Part shown: piece after piece, positions 45,194 to 54,035 of the stretch
Position numbering within the stretch: the first letter of the stretch is position 1
Layout of the letters: every line of letters begins with the position of its first letter
Assembly: GCF_021502655.1 (NCBI RefSeq)
Contig: NZ_JAKFFT010000002.1
Coordinates: forward strand, 1,240,001 to 1,304,000
DNA length: 64,000 bases
DNA from: Dyadobacter sp. CY347
Lineage (GTDB): Bacteria > Bacteroidota > Bacteroidia > Cytophagales > Spirosomataceae
Reading direction: 5' to 3'
Program-made: the position numbers and the translations under genes
Notes under the pieces: generated by a model
Seen by the model: the letters and a program-made list of their open reading frames with translations, nothing else
Databases searched by the model: none
Told to the model about the DNA's origin: nothing

Positions 45194-45220
45194 GACAACC
45201 ACCAGGTTTTGGTGGTTGTC
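45194..45220. terminator. perfect hairpin between Rnk-like gene and upstream gene
   Basis: GACAACCACCA (45194-45204) and TGGTGGTTGTC (45210-45220) form an 11-bp stem with a 5-base loop. It lies downstream of the minus-strand gene at 45256 and 37 bases before the Rnk-like ATG. There is no strong T-run, so it may be a terminator or an mRNA leader structure. Confidence 0.5.
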
Positions 45221-45255
45221 CACGTTTAATGGGGTATACTTAGAGGAAGGTGAAA

Positions 45256-45732
45256 TTATGGCCGGTGTAGAAGGTTGTTTTGTATTTGTGACCAATACCA
45301 ATGAACAAAAAGGCGCTCCTGACGTGAAACGCCTTCATGTGCCTTTGTTACACGGCTTAGGATAGACAAAAACCGGTTTTTTGCCGACTGGTTGATTTTG
45401 ACTGGTGTATTGACACATGTCTGCTGATCGTGTACAGTACCTGTACCATCAAGCACAATTGCATTTTCAGCCAGAAAATTGGCATATGCATCAAAATCAG
45501 CTTGCTGCCTGGTAGCAGGCATACCATCTATTTCATGAGCCTCTCTCTTTTGGAAGATATCTTCCATTTCAGCGAGTACCATCGCTACCGAAGCAGCGCC
45601 AATTTTTGAATAAGATAAATGCATAATTTCGTCTGCTTGTTTGTAAAGCCTTTTTGAAAATGTTTGTTGCTGTTTACGTCGGTTGTTTCTGCCTGTGACC
45701 TGGCAGTCGGCCGGGCAGCATGCGACTAACAT
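45256..45732 (-). CDS. hypothetical protein, 158 residues
   Basis: Soluble, with helices in the N-terminal half (LYKQADEIMHLSYSKIGAAS, VAMVLAEMEDIFQKRE) that vaguely recall an Hpt four-helix domain, although the usual HxLKGSS motif is not present. A start at the inner Met (MHLSYSKIG) is also possible. The first ~25 residues are Cys- and Arg-rich and unlike the rest. I do not recognise a family. Confidence 0.5.
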   Translation of the reverse strand: MLVACCPADCQVTGRNNRRKQQQTFSKRLYKQADEIMHLSYSKIGAASVAMVLAEMEDIFQKREAHEIDGMPATRQQADFDAYANFLAENAIVLDGTGTVHDQQTCVNTPVKINQSAKNRFLSILSRVTKAHEGVSRQERLFVHWYWSQIQNNLLHRP

Positions 45733-45786
45733 TCGCCGACTTGGAAATAATAATAGGATTGCCAGGGGTATTCCTAGAAGCTAAGC

Positions 45787-46458
45787 CTAAACTATAACCT
45801 CCGGCCGGCTGGACCGGAATTTAGCTTTAACCAACTGCCAAAAAATCGGCAATACGGATAACGCAACGATTCCTAGCACTACTTTCTCAAAATTGTCCCT
45901 GACTAGTGGAATGCTGCCTAGAAAGTAGCCGGCAAAAGCAAGGCTCACAACCCAAAGAATTGCCCCGATGATATTGAATTTAAAAAAGACCTTGTAATTC
46001 ATTGCCGCAACACCACCTACAAATGGTGCCAAAGTCCTGACTATCGGCACAAACCGCGCTATTACAATTGTGGACGCTCCGTATTTCTCATAAAAACCAT
46101 GGGTATGAGCAAGATGTTCAGGCTTGATCATTCTCTTTCCGAAAAAGCGGGTATGCTGGATTTTAGTCCCAAAACGGCGTCCGATCAAGTAGTTGGAACT
46201 ATCGCCAAGTATGGCCGCTAGTACAAGCAATGCAACAATAAGCCAGATGTTGAGCGAATCGGGATATTTTGCAGCCATCATTCCTGCCGCAAACAGTAAT
46301 GAATCGCCAGGGAGAAATGGCATAAACACAACTCCGGTTTCAATAAAAATGATCAGAAAGAGGACTGCATAAGTCCATGCGCCATACTGCTCAATGATAT
46401 GCCCCAAATGTGCGTCCAGGTGGAAAAAGACATCCAAGATTTGGTTAAAAAATTCCAT
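45787..46458 (-). CDS. DedA family membrane protein
   Basis: 223 residues of the SNARE-associated/DedA family, now viewed as lipid scramblase-like or transport proteins needed for envelope homeostasis. Signatures are FIETGVVFMPFLPGDSLLFA, GDSSNYLIGRRFG, YGASTIVIARFVPIVRTLAP and FVGGVAAMNYKVFFKFNIIG (re-entrant and membrane segments). It lies in a stress and ion-handling cluster. A short fragment of it is duplicated at 43378. Confidence 0.94.
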   Translation of the reverse strand: MEFFNQILDVFFHLDAHLGHIIEQYGAWTYAVLFLIIFIETGVVFMPFLPGDSLLFAAGMMAAKYPDSLNIWLIVALLVLAAILGDSSNYLIGRRFGTKIQHTRFFGKRMIKPEHLAHTHGFYEKYGASTIVIARFVPIVRTLAPFVGGVAAMNYKVFFKFNIIGAILWVVSLAFAGYFLGSIPLVRDNFEKVVLGIVALSVLPIFWQLVKAKFRSSRPEVIV

Positions 46459-46470
46459 TATTAGGGTTTT

Positions 46471-46590
46471 TTATTTGATGTTTGCCATCAATATGCAAAT
46501 GGTGATATATATAAGCATGATCGTAAATGCGTAGAACATTGCCGTTAACATTTCCTTATCCGATCTGATTTTTTCGTTTTCCATGATCAT
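46471..46590 (-). CDS. very small membrane protein (37-39 residues)
   Basis: From ATG 46590 or 46584 the frame encodes MENEKIRSDKEMLTAMFYAF followed by one membrane helix (TIMLIYITICILMANIK) and a stop at 46471-46473. It fits tightly between the Rnk-like gene upstream and dedA. No homologue is recognised; the charged head plus a single helix is typical of real small membrane proteins, but expression is unproven. Confidence 0.5.
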   Translation of the reverse strand: MIMENEKIRSDKEMLTAMFYAFTIMLIYITICILMANIK

Positions 46591-46643
46591 TTCAGTTTGT
46601 CTATTTAATTTACAAAAAAACCTTTAGATAGACATTCGCTATT

Positions 46644-47030
46644 TTACATGACAATCTGAGTAACTTCTATTACTTCAAATTTCTTCATGCCTGCAGGCAT
46701 TTTCCACTCAATGGTCTCGCCTTTACAAAGTCCGATCAAGGCTGCGCCCATAGGTGTAAGCACAGAGATTTTCTTCTGTTTGATATCTGCCTGGGCCGGC
46801 ATGACGATGCAAAATTCCATTTCTCTGTTAGAAGCCAGTTCCTTAACACGCACTTGTGAATTCAGGCGGACGCTGTCTTCCGGCAACTGATCATTTTCGA
46901 CGACGATGGCCCGGTTTAATTCGTAGGATAGCGTCATTTCGTTCGGGTTGGTCGGGAAATTTTCTGCAAACTGTTTTAACATGCGAAAATCGTCTTCGCT
47001 AAGTATGACTGTGTTTTTTTGATTTTTCAT
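46644..47030 (-). CDS. GreA/GreB C-terminal (Rnk-like) domain protein 2
   Basis: 128 residues: TVILSEDDFRMLKQFAENFP, AIVVENDQLPEDSVRLNSQV, LTPMGAALIGLCKGETIEWK and MKKFEVIEVTQIV give a complete Rnk-like C-terminal domain with the conserved GAALIGLxxGxxIEW core. It probably modulates RNA polymerase under stress. It is a paralogue of the protein at 44759, and a small membrane protein and dedA follow on the same strand. Confidence 0.92.
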   Translation of the reverse strand: MKNQKNTVILSEDDFRMLKQFAENFPTNPNEMTLSYELNRAIVVENDQLPEDSVRLNSQVRVKELASNREMEFCIVMPAQADIKQKKISVLTPMGAALIGLCKGETIEWKMPAGMKKFEVIEVTQIVM

Positions 47031-47113
47031 ATGGATATATAGGTTTACGCCGTAGCCGTTGCCAGGTTCTTACCTTGCAACGGCCTACAGCAACGGGGGC
47101 GTGACGGCCCGTG

Positions 47114-48079
47114 TTATATTAAGGAACTGGCTGCGAGCTGATGGAAAACCTTTTCATCAAGCTTGTAGCGGTCATTTAATGTAAGACTGCTTCGCGCATT
47201 GAAAAGGGCGTGATTAACAGCATTGTACATCAGCCAGCAAGATGAATCCTGGTCAAGAAGCCGCTGCTCTTGTTTGAGCCGCTCATAAGCCTGCTTGGCC
47301 AGTTGAACGGGAATCGGCAGTGTTTTTAGCAGTTTTTCATCCGCTCTACCAAAGGATTTTTGTTGAAAATGTTCATATACAGTGGTCGTCAGGGTAGGAT
47401 TTTTGTAATTCTGACCAGCCAGCAATCCGTACAGCTGCTCCTGAAACAGTTCAGGCGTTTGCCTGCTGTGGTGGATTTTTCGACTCGCTGCATCTTTTTT
47501 CGCGATGGCGCTCCTGTTGGGCTTCTGCTTTTTTTCTTTTCCCTGCCCGCGTTCCTTCAACCAGGATCGATATTTTGAGAGTTCTGAAAAGGAATCCGCC
47601 CATCCCATAAGCCCATTTTGGCAAACTGCCCGGTACATGCTCGTGCCCGGAAGCCCGGAACCATCAAGCATGGCCGTCAATGTTTTGCCTTGTACGCTAA
47701 ATGGGGTTTTTCCATTATAACTATTCGTCAAAATCATGCTCCGCTGCAACTGCTCTCCGCCAATGGAGAGCTGCTCAGGAAAAATTATATTAATGCTAAA
47801 TTCACCCGTAGAAGTATATTTTATTTCCAGTTTATAGTCTGAAAAGAGCTTATCGACCACTTCTCTAATTAATATGTTGGGTATGATGGCATAGTCAGCG
47901 CTTTGAATGCCGAAAATCGTTTTAGTCCCGCGAAAAGGCTGACCAACGATAAGTTGTTGCTTATCAGTCGCCATGATTTCATAGTCTGGTAATAGGTCGG
48001 CCAGCCACACTGGATTTACAGGGTAGCAGATTTCATCCCATGAAGTAGTGAACTGCGGCTGAGCACTGAGATAAGTCAT
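47114..48079 (-). CDS. DUF932-like protein
   Basis: 321 residues. FSINIIFPEQLSIGGEQLQR, SMILTNSYNGKTPFSVQG and TSMYRAVCQNGLMGWADSFS resemble the core of DUF932 proteins, which occur on plasmids and mobile elements; the C-terminal third (KTLPIPVQLAKQAYERLKQE, SSCWLMYNAVNHALFNARSS) also fits. Its function is unknown. Its presence supports a plasmid- or element-derived origin for the stress island. It is divergent from the terC-like gene. Confidence 0.7.
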   Translation of the reverse strand: MTYLSAQPQFTTSWDEICYPVNPVWLADLLPDYEIMATDKQQLIVGQPFRGTKTIFGIQSADYAIIPNILIREVVDKLFSDYKLEIKYTSTGEFSINIIFPEQLSIGGEQLQRSMILTNSYNGKTPFSVQGKTLTAMLDGSGLPGTSMYRAVCQNGLMGWADSFSELSKYRSWLKERGQGKEKKQKPNRSAIAKKDAASRKIHHSRQTPELFQEQLYGLLAGQNYKNPTLTTTVYEHFQQKSFGRADEKLLKTLPIPVQLAKQAYERLKQEQRLLDQDSSCWLMYNAVNHALFNARSSLTLNDRYKLDEKVFHQLAASSLI

Positions 48080-48240
48080 TTTCTTGTTTTTTATTTTTAC
48101 AGTTGTAAATTTACTTAAAAAAGTTTTATAAAGAAAATAATATTGAGAAAATGTCTTGGCATGGCAAAATCAAATCCGTATATAACAGGGAGTTAACAGC
48201 ATACTAGTCCTCGTATTGAAATTCTAATCAACAAATACTC

Positions 48241-48993
48241 ATGGAATTCGAAGTCATCGTTTCACTCTTGTCGCTGGTCGCTTTGGAGGCGGTTCTTGGG
48301 ATCGACAACGTCATTTTTATATCAATCATCGCGGCAAAACTTCCTGCAAATCAGCAGAAGAAAGCCCGGCAATATGGCCTGATACTCGCGGGTGTGATGC
48401 GGATCGGGCTTTTGCTCTTGATTTCTCTCATTATGAAGCTGGATAAAGATCTGTTTGTGGTTTTTGGTGAAGGGTTCTCAGGAAAAGAGCTTGTTCTACT
48501 TGCAGGAGGGTTATTTCTGCTCTACAAGAGCTCGACTGAGATTTATCATAAAATGGAAGGGGAGGAGGGAGACCAGAGCAAACAGATCAAAGCTTCCTCT
48601 TTCGGTCAGGTCCTCACGCAAATATTGATCATGGATATGGTTTTTTCCATCGATTCAATCATCACCGCTATTGGTATGGTAAAGGAAGTTTGGGTAATGT
48701 ATGTGGCAGTCATTGCAACGGTAATACTAATGCTGGTGGCAGCTGAAACGATCAGTAATTTTGTAAATCGGCACCCTGCATTCAAAATGCTGGCTTTGTC
48801 ATTTTTATTGCTGATTGGCTTTTCATTGATCAGTGAGGGCTTTGGGCTCGAAATTCCGAAGGGCTACATTTATTTCTCTATGGCATTTTCACTGCTGGTG
48901 GATGTATTTCAGATGCGCATGAACAAATCTAAAAGTGTGCCTGTAAAAACCCATGAACATTACCAGCAAGGTGGAGATCGGCTTTTACCATAG
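48241..48993 (+). CDS. TerC family integral membrane protein
   Basis: 250 residues with seven or so membrane segments. The paired acidic motifs of TerC proteins are present: EAVLGIDNVIFISII near the N-terminus and MDMVFSIDSIITAIGM near residue 145. TerC proteins are linked to tellurite resistance and to manganese export during exoprotein folding. An UspA gene and a ChaA-type antiporter follow on the same strand. Confidence 0.94.
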   Translation: MEFEVIVSLLSLVALEAVLGIDNVIFISIIAAKLPANQQKKARQYGLILAGVMRIGLLLLISLIMKLDKDLFVVFGEGFSGKELVLLAGGLFLLYKSSTEIYHKMEGEEGDQSKQIKASSFGQVLTQILIMDMVFSIDSIITAIGMVKEVWVMYVAVIATVILMLVAAETISNFVNRHPAFKMLALSFLLLIGFSLISEGFGLEIPKGYIYFSMAFSLLVDVFQMRMNKSKSVPVKTHEHYQQGGDRLLP

Positions 48994-49064
48994 TTTTTAA
49001 AAAAATATAAAAGGCACAAGCTTCTGCTAAATTGGCTCGTGCAAATAAACATTACATTACTCTT

Positions 49065-49892
49065 ATGAAAAAAATACTGATCCCTATTGATTTCTCTGAA
49101 AATTCACAAAAGGTCCTGAAAGCTGCCAAAACAATTGCAAATGAAACTGGCGCGGAACTAGCCATTATGCATACCTCCCAGTCTGAAAACACCGGCATTG
49201 CAATGCCGATGACGGAAAGTATGCTAGTGATGTTCAACGAATTGGAGAACTCATACAAGCAACAACTCGACGAGTATGTAGCTGGCGCTCAGTCAGAAGG
49301 TTATCAGGTAAAGGGTATTTGGGAGTCTAATGCAATTCAAACTGCGATATTGCGGCAGGCAACTAATATTAATGCCGATCTGATAGTTGTCGGCCGGACA
49401 GGGCAGGGGACATTCATAGATAAACTGATCGGCAGTTCGTCAACCGGCGTTGCGTTGGAGGCGCCTTGTCCTGTGTTGGTTGTTCCGCCCCAGGCAACGC
49501 TGAGTGGGTTTAAGAATATTATTTATGCGACGCAATTTGATCCACAGGAAACAGATATCTTACATCAGATAAAAGTGCTGACTAAGCAGCTTGGTGCCAA
49601 ACTAAGCCTGGTTAAAATCAATTCGTTCCACGAGCCTGAGAGCCATGCAAATCAAGCGCATATGCTCAGAACCATTCAGGAGCTGGATATGGCAGACATG
49701 GACGTGGTCATTGTTGAGGATGTAAGTTTTATTGAAGGAATAAATAAATTTTGTTATCAGCAGGGCGCTGACTTATTGATTGTTTCGAACCGTGAACGAC
49801 ACTTTTTGAAGCAGTATTTGACGAATCCAAGTATGACTAAAAGGTTGGTTGTAGAAACGCATCTACCTTTACTCGTATACCATATCAGGTAA
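49065..49892 (+). CDS. universal stress protein, tandem UspA domains
   Basis: 275 residues from ATG 49065, which gives the usual MKKILIPIDFSENSQKV start; the open frame begins at 49032. Domain 1 (1-145) has the ATP-binding GRTGQGTFIDKLIGSSSTGV and PCPVLVVP. Domain 2 (150-275) starts FKNIIYATQFDPQE and ends TKRLVVETHLPLLVYHI, without the glycine-rich ATP loop. A fragment of it is found at 43451-43600. Confidence 0.94.
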   Translation: MKKILIPIDFSENSQKVLKAAKTIANETGAELAIMHTSQSENTGIAMPMTESMLVMFNELENSYKQQLDEYVAGAQSEGYQVKGIWESNAIQTAILRQATNINADLIVVGRTGQGTFIDKLIGSSSTGVALEAPCPVLVVPPQATLSGFKNIIYATQFDPQETDILHQIKVLTKQLGAKLSLVKINSFHEPESHANQAHMLRTIQELDMADMDVVIVEDVSFIEGINKFCYQQGADLLIVSNRERHFLKQYLTNPSMTKRLVVETHLPLLVYHIR

Positions 49893-49952
49893 GTGACTTT
49901 CGTTTCCAAGTTAAAACACTATTAAGCACAATTTATTTTTTAACCTTTTCGT

Positions 49953-51011
49953 ATGAAAAAAATATTTCAGTGGAGTTACATTGCACCTATTATTGCCTGG
50001 ATTTTTTACCTGGCGCTGCCTATTGGTTCAGGCTTTCTGGTCAACTCGTTAGCCGTAGTTGCTTTGATTGCAGGTGTATTTTCAGCCGTGCACCATGCTG
50101 AGGTAGTCGCACACAAAGTGGGCGAACCTTATGGAACAATCATACTTGCAGTAGCGGTAACGCTTTTGGAAGCTTCGATTATTGTTTCACTCATGTTGAC
50201 AGGAGGAGCCGGTGCTGATACTTATGCACGGGACACTCTATTTGCTGCCGTTATGCTTATATTAAATGGCATTCTGGGTATTAGTATGTTTTTTGGTGCA
50301 TTGAAATTTAGGGAACAGAGCTTTGAAACGAAAAGCGTTACAATTGCATTGGTCAGCCTAGTGTCTATTTTAGTACTTACCCTGGTATTGCCTAATTTTA
50401 CCACCAGTATCGCCGGACCTTCTTACAGCACGCCACAGCTAATCGCCATTGGCGTTTGCTGCCTGGTCATTTACGGGTCGTTTATATTTACGCAAACCGT
50501 CAGGCACCGTAAGTATTTCCTTACAGAAGTCTCAGGCCAAGAAAAAGATGTTTCTAGAAGCGAAGCCCTGATAAGCTTAGCTTTTTTACTCATATGCCTA
50601 GGCGTAGTTATTTTCCTGGCCAAAAACCTTTCTCCGGTAATTGAAAGCGGAATTGTAGCAGCCGGCTTACCCACGGCACTAGTGGGTGTGGCTATTGCAG
50701 CTGTTATTTTACTACCAGAAGGCATAGCTGCTATCCGTGCGGCAAGACGTGGCCAATATCAGACGAGCATCAATCTTGCATTAGGTTCCGCATTAGCAAG
50801 TATAGGGCTAAGTATTCCTACTGTGGTCATTGTTTGTACGATAATGGATTTGCCACTTATCCTCGGTCTGACCATGAAATCCATGGTCCTGCTAGTTCTT
50901 TCAATTTTTACGGTAATGCTTTCGCTTAATAAGGGACAAACGAACAGTTTATATGCTATCGTGCTTTTGGTCAATCTGATGATGTATATCTTTACAATCG
51001 TATTTCCTTAA
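49953..51011 (+). CDS. chaA: calcium/proton antiporter, ChaA/CaCA family
   Basis: 352 residues and about eleven membrane segments. Two cation-exchanger repeats are visible: VAVTLLEASIIVSLML in the first half and LPEGIAAIRAARRGQYQTSI followed by NLALGSALASIGLSIP in the second, the latter being the typical alpha-2 repeat with an acidic residue. It exports Ca2+, and possibly Na+ or K+, in exchange for protons. It is probably co-transcribed with terC and uspA. Confidence 0.92.
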   Translation: MKKIFQWSYIAPIIAWIFYLALPIGSGFLVNSLAVVALIAGVFSAVHHAEVVAHKVGEPYGTIILAVAVTLLEASIIVSLMLTGGAGADTYARDTLFAAVMLILNGILGISMFFGALKFREQSFETKSVTIALVSLVSILVLTLVLPNFTTSIAGPSYSTPQLIAIGVCCLVIYGSFIFTQTVRHRKYFLTEVSGQEKDVSRSEALISLAFLLICLGVVIFLAKNLSPVIESGIVAAGLPTALVGVAIAAVILLPEGIAAIRAARRGQYQTSINLALGSALASIGLSIPTVVIVCTIMDLPLILGLTMKSMVLLVLSIFTVMLSLNKGQTNSLYAIVLLVNLMMYIFTIVFP

Positions 51012-51306
51012 AGACATTTATAGTTACCCCTAGTCAATATTAAAAACTACTTGAACTCAATTTTTTCAGCCAGCCAGAGGTGTCGCTTAGATGGGAGATA
51101 AAGAGATGATTTATTCAAATACTACTACGCGCTTCATCCATGTAAGCCTGCTGCAAGAAATTGATAATTTTGAGTATTAACCATTTACTTAAGGCTAGTA
51201 TAACCGAACAGTTAGGCACCTTAGAGAAAGGTGTCATAAGAGGCCATGAGTATATTTTTGTGACGGCTGCGACTGGTTTAAATACCAAACCTAGTCCATT
51301 CGGAAA
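51012..51306. other. intergenic region
   Basis: No supported gene. A short coding-like piece (GHEYIFVTAATGLNTKPSPF) ends just before the MFS gene's stop but has no start or family. Confidence 0.4.
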
Positions 51307-52479
51307 TTAACCTAGTGCCTTTTTAGCAAAAATGGAAATGATCATACCAGGAATTGCTAAGACGGTTGCAAAATATGGCAAGCTAATGGGAGAATAACTT
51401 CCGAGCAATATACCTGCTGCGGAAGTTGCGATCATAATAGATAAGTTAAATGCAGAAGATTGAACCGAAGTGGCAACGTCTTTTCCACTTTCTACCTGTC
51501 TGCTTACCGCTGTTTGCAGTAAGGTCACTAATGGTCCAAAAGAAAGTCCCCATAAAAAGAAAGCAACATGAGCTACTATTGTCTTTCTACCAAATAGTAA
51601 TAGGACAAGCATAGAAATGATTACGAGTACAAACATCGTTGTGGTAAGCAGCCTCAGATGTTTGTCGGTGTATTTTATGGCCAACAATACTGAAATCAAA
51701 GACCCTGATCCAAAAAAGAGTAAGGCACTTTCTATTCCACCTAGCAATTCAATTTCATCAACAAGCCTGGTAATATACACATATACACCATAGTGGGCCA
51801 ATACGCCAAGAAGGGTGAGCAGCAGGACGGTCAATACCGACGGAATTTTAAACAGGGAAAAAGGCGATGAACTTCTGGTAAGTTTCTCGCCGGGTGTAGA
51901 TGGTAATGCAACAACACATGTCACAGCAATGGCGATAATCATTATCCCAAGTGCGATAAATGCTGCCCGCCACCCGTATCGGTTGCCAATAAATGTGATA
52001 GACGGCATTCCTGCACTGATACCCAAGGTATTTCCAGCCATAATCACGGCAATCGCTTTTCCATGATGCTCATGGTTGACCAGGCGCATTCCGTACGCCG
52101 CTATCATGGGCCACATCACGCCGGCACAAATACCGCCTATGATTCTTAAGACAATGATGATAGTATAATTGGCTAAAATGCCGGCCATGATATTGGAAGC
52201 AGCAAATCCGGCGAGCAAAATCAATATCAGGACTTTGCGGTTAAATTTCAGGGTTACCGAAACAAGTGGGATGGCAAAGATAGCAGACGCAATTGCGTAG
52301 TAGCCTACCAGATTACCTCCCTGTAGCTCGCTGATATTTAAATCGGAAATTATCTGCGGCATCACACCGGATGGCATTAACTCAGAAAGAATCCCGACAA
52401 ATGTTACAGACGACATCAAAATCATGATCAGCCAGGGAAACGCATTTGTACTTCCGGCTATCGTTTGTTGATTGCTCAA
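51307..52479 (-). CDS. MFS transporter, DHA1/AraJ-like
   Basis: 390 residues, twelve membrane segments. The start is TTG 52479 (MSNQQTIAGSTNAFPWLIMI); the next Met is 17 residues in. ILSELMPSGVMPQIISDLNI in loop 0-1, VTLKFNRKVLILILLAGFAA and AVIMAGNTLGISAGMPSITF fit the sugar-efflux/arabinose-efflux permease group. It is likely a drug or sugar exporter. It is divergent from a Crp/Fnr-type regulator, and the gap contains a perfect 12-bp inverted repeat. Confidence 0.92.
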   Translation of the reverse strand: MSNQQTIAGSTNAFPWLIMILMSSVTFVGILSELMPSGVMPQIISDLNISELQGGNLVGYYAIASAIFAIPLVSVTLKFNRKVLILILLAGFAASNIMAGILANYTIIIVLRIIGGICAGVMWPMIAAYGMRLVNHEHHGKAIAVIMAGNTLGISAGMPSITFIGNRYGWRAAFIALGIMIIAIAVTCVVALPSTPGEKLTRSSSPFSLFKIPSVLTVLLLTLLGVLAHYGVYVYITRLVDEIELLGGIESALLFFGSGSLISVLLAIKYTDKHLRLLTTTMFVLVIISMLVLLLFGRKTIVAHVAFFLWGLSFGPLVTLLQTAVSRQVESGKDVATSVQSSAFNLSIMIATSAAGILLGSYSPISLPYFATVLAIPGMIISIFAKKALG

Positions 52480-52596
52480 TGTAGATTCGTTTTGTAGTTA
52501 TTTAAACTTATGGTTTTTACGCCATTCTTTCTATCTGGCATATTCAGATTCTGATAATTATTGATATTGTTGGTGTATTAATGAGGAGAATTTAGC

Positions 52597-52629
52597 TTTG
52601 TTAAGATTATATCCTTAAATCTTAACAAA
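52597..52629. promoter_or_regulatory. 12-bp perfect inverted repeat, operator candidate
   Basis: TTTGTTAAGATT (52597-52608) and AATCTTAACAAA (52618-52629) with a 9-base spacer. It lies 24 bases before the Crp/Fnr-type ATG and 117 bases before the MFS start. The dyad is long enough to bind a dimeric regulator. There is no T-run after it, so a terminator is unlikely. Confidence 0.65.
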
Positions 52630-52653
52630 TTGTTTGTTCAAATCGGATAGCTT

Positions 52654-53235
52654 ATGTATGAGGTGTTTTTCAGCAAATTCAACGAGAAGGTACAACTGAG
52701 CGAATCAGAAGAGTATGCGGTGAAACAATTTCTGACGCCGAAAAAACTGCGGAAGCGTCAATACCTGCTACAGGAAGGAGATATCTGCAAGACTGTAGCA
52801 TTTATCGAAAAGGGAGCTATGCGCAGTTACATTGTGGATTCTGATGGACAAGAGCACATTTTTTCGTTTGCGCTGGAAGGTTGGGCGATCGGCGATCTAT
52901 CCAGTTTCCTTACTGAGCAGATCTCAACACAGAATATAGATGCGCTGGAAGACTGCGAGCTGATTCTGATCAGTAAGTCTGCACATGACCAGATGCTGAT
53001 TTCGGTGCCTAAGTACGCAACATTTTTCAGGATATTGATGACCGAGGCCTACATTGCACTCCAGAAAAGAACGCTGAGCATTATCAGTATGACTCTGGAT
53101 GATCGATATAAATCTTTTATTGACCAATATCCTGACATTGTCCAGCGTGTCCCCCAGCATATGATTGCCTCTCACATGGGACTTTCCCCAGAAACATTGA
53201 GCAGGATCCGCAGCAGGATCGGCAAAAGCCAGTAG
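52654..53235 (+). CDS. Crp/Fnr family transcriptional regulator
   Basis: 193 residues with an N-terminal cyclic-nucleotide-binding-like barrel (RKRQYLLQEGDICKTVAFIE, GAMRSYIVDSDGQEHIFSFA, EGWAIGDLSSFLTEQIS) and a C-terminal winged helix (RVPQHMIASHMGLSPETLSR). No FeS cysteines are evident. In Bacteroidota such proteins commonly control a divergent efflux or dehydrogenase gene; here the MFS transporter is the natural target. Confidence 0.93.
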   Translation: MYEVFFSKFNEKVQLSESEEYAVKQFLTPKKLRKRQYLLQEGDICKTVAFIEKGAMRSYIVDSDGQEHIFSFALEGWAIGDLSSFLTEQISTQNIDALEDCELILISKSAHDQMLISVPKYATFFRILMTEAYIALQKRTLSIISMTLDDRYKSFIDQYPDIVQRVPQHMIASHMGLSPETLSRIRSRIGKSQ

Positions 53236-53354
53236 CTTCCCTTTTGCTTCCCATTGTGGGCTTATCTTGACTAAAATCAATGGAATTTCTTGATCAGACT
53301 CATCGTCCCGTGCAGGCGCAATGAGATAATTTTGTGTATCAAATATGAAACAAA

Positions 53355-53999
53355 ATGAACACGAAACAGACCATCGCGATCATAGGTGCCACCGGGAATG
53401 TGGGCACCTTCATTTCGAAAAGCCTGTCAAAAGGTAACTATCGTTTACTGCTGCTAGGTAACCAACCAGATGAACTGGAAGCTTTATATGAGGAGATAAG
53501 AAACGCAAGTCCTGAGGCTGATATCGAGATTTACGGATGTCCGACAGATGCATCCTGGGAGGCCGACATCATTATCCTGACTGTTCCTTATGGATCTCAA
53601 CAGGAAATTGCGGAGAAAATCCGGGAAGTTGCCAATCAGAAAATGGTCATAAGCATTGCTAACCCGCTAAACGAACCATATGACAGGTTGGCGACCGTCT
53701 CTGGAACGAGTGCCGCAGAAGAGCTGCAAAAATTGCTGCCTAATTCGAAAGTTGTTAAAGCCTTCAATATCGTATTTTCGGCTGCCTTTGCCAAGCCTAT
53801 CCTAGTAGGCAAGAAGGGCTATTCATTTATTGCCTGAAATGATCAAGAGGCTTTGCAAACTGTGGGTGAGCTTGTCGAAACTGCCGGTTTCAACCCTGTT
53901 GTAGCAGGCGAGCTGGGCATAAGCCGAGCATTATAAAAGATGTCCCCACTGTTGATCCAACTCAATATAAAATACAATCATAACCGGCTGTCCGGGTGA
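53355..53999 (+). pseudogene. NADPH-dependent F420 reductase-type oxidoreductase with two in-frame stops
   Basis: The first 160 codons give a Rossmann protein (TIAIIGATGNVGTFISKSLS, DIIILTVPYGSQQEIAEKI, NSKVVKAFNIVFSAAF). TGA at 53835-53837 interrupts it, but the same frame continues with NDQEALQTVGELVETAGFNP and VVAGELGISRAL, then TAA at 53934-53936, then SPLLIQLNIKYNHNRLSG and a final TGA at 53997-53999. Both internal stops could arise by single changes from likely ancestral GGA (Gly) and GAA (Glu). There is no frameshift. Relatives are about 210 residues, matching the full span. Confidence 0.85.
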
Positions 54000-54035
54000 A
54001 AAATCCTACATCACCAGGCAGAAATATTACCAGCA

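Noticed and set aside
45256..45732. Hpt phosphotransfer domain in the 158-residue hypothetical protein
   Set aside because: The helix pattern is suggestive, but the HxLKGSS motif around the phospho-His is absent.
33039..53936. Possible recoding of TGA/TAA as sense codons, given three in-frame stops
   Set aside because: TGA and TAA end many intact genes in the window at the expected family lengths, so normal stops plus point mutations explain the data.
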